From Nostoc sp. KVJ3 (GTDB taxonomy: Bacteria; Cyanobacteriota; Cyanobacteriia; Cyanobacteriales; Nostocaceae): 64,000 bases of DNA. Every line of letters starts with the position of its first letter. Position 1 is the first letter of the stretch. Below the pieces are notes generated by a model, which saw only the letters and a program-made list of their open reading frames with translations, searched no databases and was not told the origin of the DNA. A program made the position numbers and the translations under genes. Positions 62,213-64,000 of this stretch are shown here, one piece after another. The stretch is taken from assembly GCF_026127265.1 (NCBI RefSeq), contig NZ_WWFG01000002.1, positions 2,170,001 to 2,234,000 of the forward strand. The letters are read 5' to 3'.

Positions 62213-63532
62213 ATGCTTTTATTGGGATTTTCTCTGGGTTTAGCGGTAGGCATTGGGTTTTGGGTTTGGCAACAGGTTCAACTTAACCGCTACCTGGGGC
62301 GCTTACTCCGACCGTTAACCTCGCATTCTGACAAGATGGGACTGCTGGTGCTTCCTGGGTTACGGCAGGAAATAGCGATGGTGAAGCAGGAACGGCAAGA
62401 TTTGCAGCAGTCATTGCAAACTTACCAAGACTTGCTAGATTTTGCACCAGTGGGATATTTACAGGTAGATGAGGAAAATCAACTGCTGTGGTGCAATCGT
62501 CAAGCGCAGGAAATTTTGTATCTGCAAAGGTGGCAACCAAAACAGGTGCGCTTGTTATTAGAGTTGGTAAGGTCTTACGAACTTGACCATTTAATTGAGC
62601 AAACTCGCGATCGCCAAAAACCACAGATGGGAGAATGGATATTTCATCCATCTTGTGACGATGCGGCAGAGATGCAAACAATAAAATCTCTGGCTTTGCG
62701 GGCATCTAGTTTACCTTTACCCAATGGACAAGTAGGAGTATTTTTAGAAAATCGTCAACCCCTATTAGATATAAATCAAGTCCGCGATCGCTCTTTTTCT
62801 GATTTAGCCCACGAACTCAGAACCCCCTTAACTTCCATTCGCTTGGTTGTAGAAACTTTACAAATCCGCTTGGAACCACCTTTAAATCGTTGGGTTAACC
62901 GTTTAATGCAAGAAGTCGATCGGCTGATTAACTTAGTGCAAAGCTGGTTAGACCTAACCCAAATGGAAGCAAACCCAACCATGCAATTGCAAACCAAGGC
63001 TGTAGAATTGCGATCGCTAATTACGTCTGTTTGGGAAACACTAGAACCCATAGCACAGCGCCAACATCTATCTCTTTCTTATTCTGGGCCAGAAAATCTC
63101 TGGATTAAGGCAGATCAAGCCCGGATTTTCCAAGTTTTTCTCAACTTGCTGGACAACAGTATTAAATACAGTCGCCCTTCTACAAGTATTTACGTTGAAG
63201 CAAAAATTTTGTCAGCCGAAGATAATAATAGCGCTTCCCCAATTTTGGAAATAAATCTTATTGATTCTGGAGTCGGGTTTTCTGAGGCAGATTTACCCCA
63301 CGTTTTTGAGCGATTTTATCGAGGAGATAAGGCGCGAACCCATTCCTCACAAGATGGTAACTCTATAGGCGCGATCGTTGGTAATGGCTTAGGATTAGCG
63401 ATCGTTGAGCAAATTCTCATCTCTCACGGTGGTTCAATCAAAGCTATGAACCATCCAGAAACCGGTGGTGCGTGGATGCAACTTCAATTTCGTGAAGTTA
63501 TGGCGAACTCCTTAAGCCAAGACTATAGTTAG
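62213..63532 (+). CDS. sphS: Phosphate sensor histidine kinase SphS (PhoR-like)
   Basis: The 439-aa kinase has an N-terminal hydrophobic anchor (LLLGFSLGLAVGIGFWVWQQ), a PAS-like sensor (about residues 75-190; LLDFAPVGYLQVDEENQLLW), and phosphoacceptor His in FSDLAHELRTPLTSIRL. The HATPase domain has the N-box LLDNSIKYSRP, DSGVGF and NGLGLAIVEQIL. The start codon follows the hairpin closely. It phosphorylates SphR under phosphate shortage and should work with PhoU, whose gene follows 28 bases later. Confidence 0.9.
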   Translation: MLLLGFSLGLAVGIGFWVWQQVQLNRYLGRLLRPLTSHSDKMGLLVLPGLRQEIAMVKQERQDLQQSLQTYQDLLDFAPVGYLQVDEENQLLWCNRQAQEILYLQRWQPKQVRLLLELVRSYELDHLIEQTRDRQKPQMGEWIFHPSCDDAAEMQTIKSLALRASSLPLPNGQVGVFLENRQPLLDINQVRDRSFSDLAHELRTPLTSIRLVVETLQIRLEPPLNRWVNRLMQEVDRLINLVQSWLDLTQMEANPTMQLQTKAVELRSLITSVWETLEPIAQRQHLSLSYSGPENLWIKADQARIFQVFLNLLDNSIKYSRPSTSIYVEAKILSAEDNNSASPILEINLIDSGVGFSEADLPHVFERFYRGDKARTHSSQDGNSIGAIVGNGLGLAIVEQILISHGGSIKAMNHPETGGAWMQLQFREVMANSLSQDYS

Positions 63533-63560
63533 TAATATCTTCACGTTTGAGACAACAAGT

Positions 63561-64000
63561 GTGAAAGCTGTTGAATATACTCCCAATCCTCAAAAACCCC
63601 AACTCGCACGCGCCATTAGGCGGTTAGAACGGGACGTATTACGTATGGGTGCTTTGGTAGAACAATCATTTCGCCTCAGCCACCAAGCGTTATTTGCTCG
63701 TAACTTAACAGCAGCCGAGGAACTTCCCCGATTAGATAAAAAGATCGATCGCTTTTATCGTCAAATCGAATCAGACTGTACGGCGATTATGACGCTGCAA
63801 GCGCCTACGGCTCAAGATTTGCGCTGCTTGAGTGCCTTTATGCAGTTGGTGCGAGACCTAGAGCGCATTGGCGATTATGCTGAGGATTTAGCTGAGATTG
63901 CGATTAAAATTTTCCCTTATGCGCCTCATTCGTGTTTATCTGAGATTGAAGCTATGTCTCTTCACGCGCAAGCGATGCTAGCAACTAGCTTGAAGGCTTT
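63561..64000 (+). CDS. phoU: Phosphate-signalling protein PhoU (truncated by window)
   Basis: GTG opens a frame that runs to the end of the window (about 146 codons). The first helical-bundle repeat is clear: AIRRLERDVLRMGALVEQSF, LDKKIDRFYRQIESDC and QDLRCLSAFMQLVRDLERIG, then DYAEDLAEIAIKI. PhoU binds metal clusters through DxxxD/E motifs like DLERIGDYAED and restrains the kinase when phosphate is plentiful. The order sphR-sphS-phoU makes an operon. Confidence 0.93.
   Translation, partial: MKAVEYTPNPQKPQLARAIRRLERDVLRMGALVEQSFRLSHQALFARNLTAAEELPRLDKKIDRFYRQIESDCTAIMTLQAPTAQDLRCLSAFMQLVRDLERIGDYAEDLAEIAIKIFPYAPHSCLSEIEAMSLHAQAMLATSLKA

Overview
The window reads as chromosome of a filamentous, heterocyst-forming cyanobacterium (Nostocales, Nostoc/Anabaena type). 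Evidence: frequent HIP1 octamers (GCGATCGC), heterocyst genes hetZ-patU, the septal amidase pair amiC1-amiC2, cyanophycin genes including a short cphA2-type synthetase, a solanesyl-diphosphate synthase, Ycf49-like DUF2499/DUF3593 genes, and many small palindromic or MITE-like repeats between genes. Species cannot be fixed from the sequence alone.

Layout. 1-9.1 kb: truncated FUSC-type membrane protein, a secreted unknown, a decayed fragment cut by a MITE, a small cyanobacterial protein, a VOC protein, a large repeat protein (six pre-peptidase-type repeats plus RTX repeats) and msrB. 9.5-16.1 kb: mreBCD, ssb, a SIMPL protein, an EVE protein and a CPA2 Na+/H+ antiporter. 16.6-24.1 kb: tandem amiC1-amiC2, murI and sds. 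24.4-30.2 kb: a small unknown, hetZ-patU, and a TgpA-like membrane protein whose transglutaminase active site appears lost. 30.3-34.3 kb: an island with a single-chain methylase/specificity/nuclease restriction-modification protein and a divergent XRE regulator preceded by two palindromic boxes. 34.4-41.1 kb: family-4 uracil-DNA glycosylase, a phosphoribosyltransferase, a TPR protein, cyanophycinase, a small unknown and cphA2. 41.4-42.8 kb: two MITEs head to tail, a pseudouridine synthase and more repeats. 42.9-52.8 kb: GAF-GAF-PAS adenylate cyclase, an Fe-S aldo/keto reductase, a bifunctional nuclease, ribE, an M23 peptidase, birA and pgeF. 52.8-55.4 kb: a complete IS1634-like insertion sequence splitting a conserved gene, with 19-bp terminal inverted repeats and a 6-bp target duplication. 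55.4-64 kb: csaB, DUF2499/DUF3593, hisA, a tiny ORF, two paralogous coiled-coil proteins, and sphR-sphS-phoU (truncated).

Functional themes are cell shape and wall (mreBCD, amiC1/2, murI, M23, pgeF, csaB), cell differentiation and nitrogen storage (hetZ, patU, cphA2, cphB), phosphate sensing (sphRS-phoU), cAMP signalling, and genome defence. The most notable items are the IS-split gene, the M-S-R fusion with its putative controller, the catalytically degenerate transglutaminase-like protein and the EF-hand-like PPC/RTX repeat protein. No tRNA, rRNA or CRISPR array was seen.
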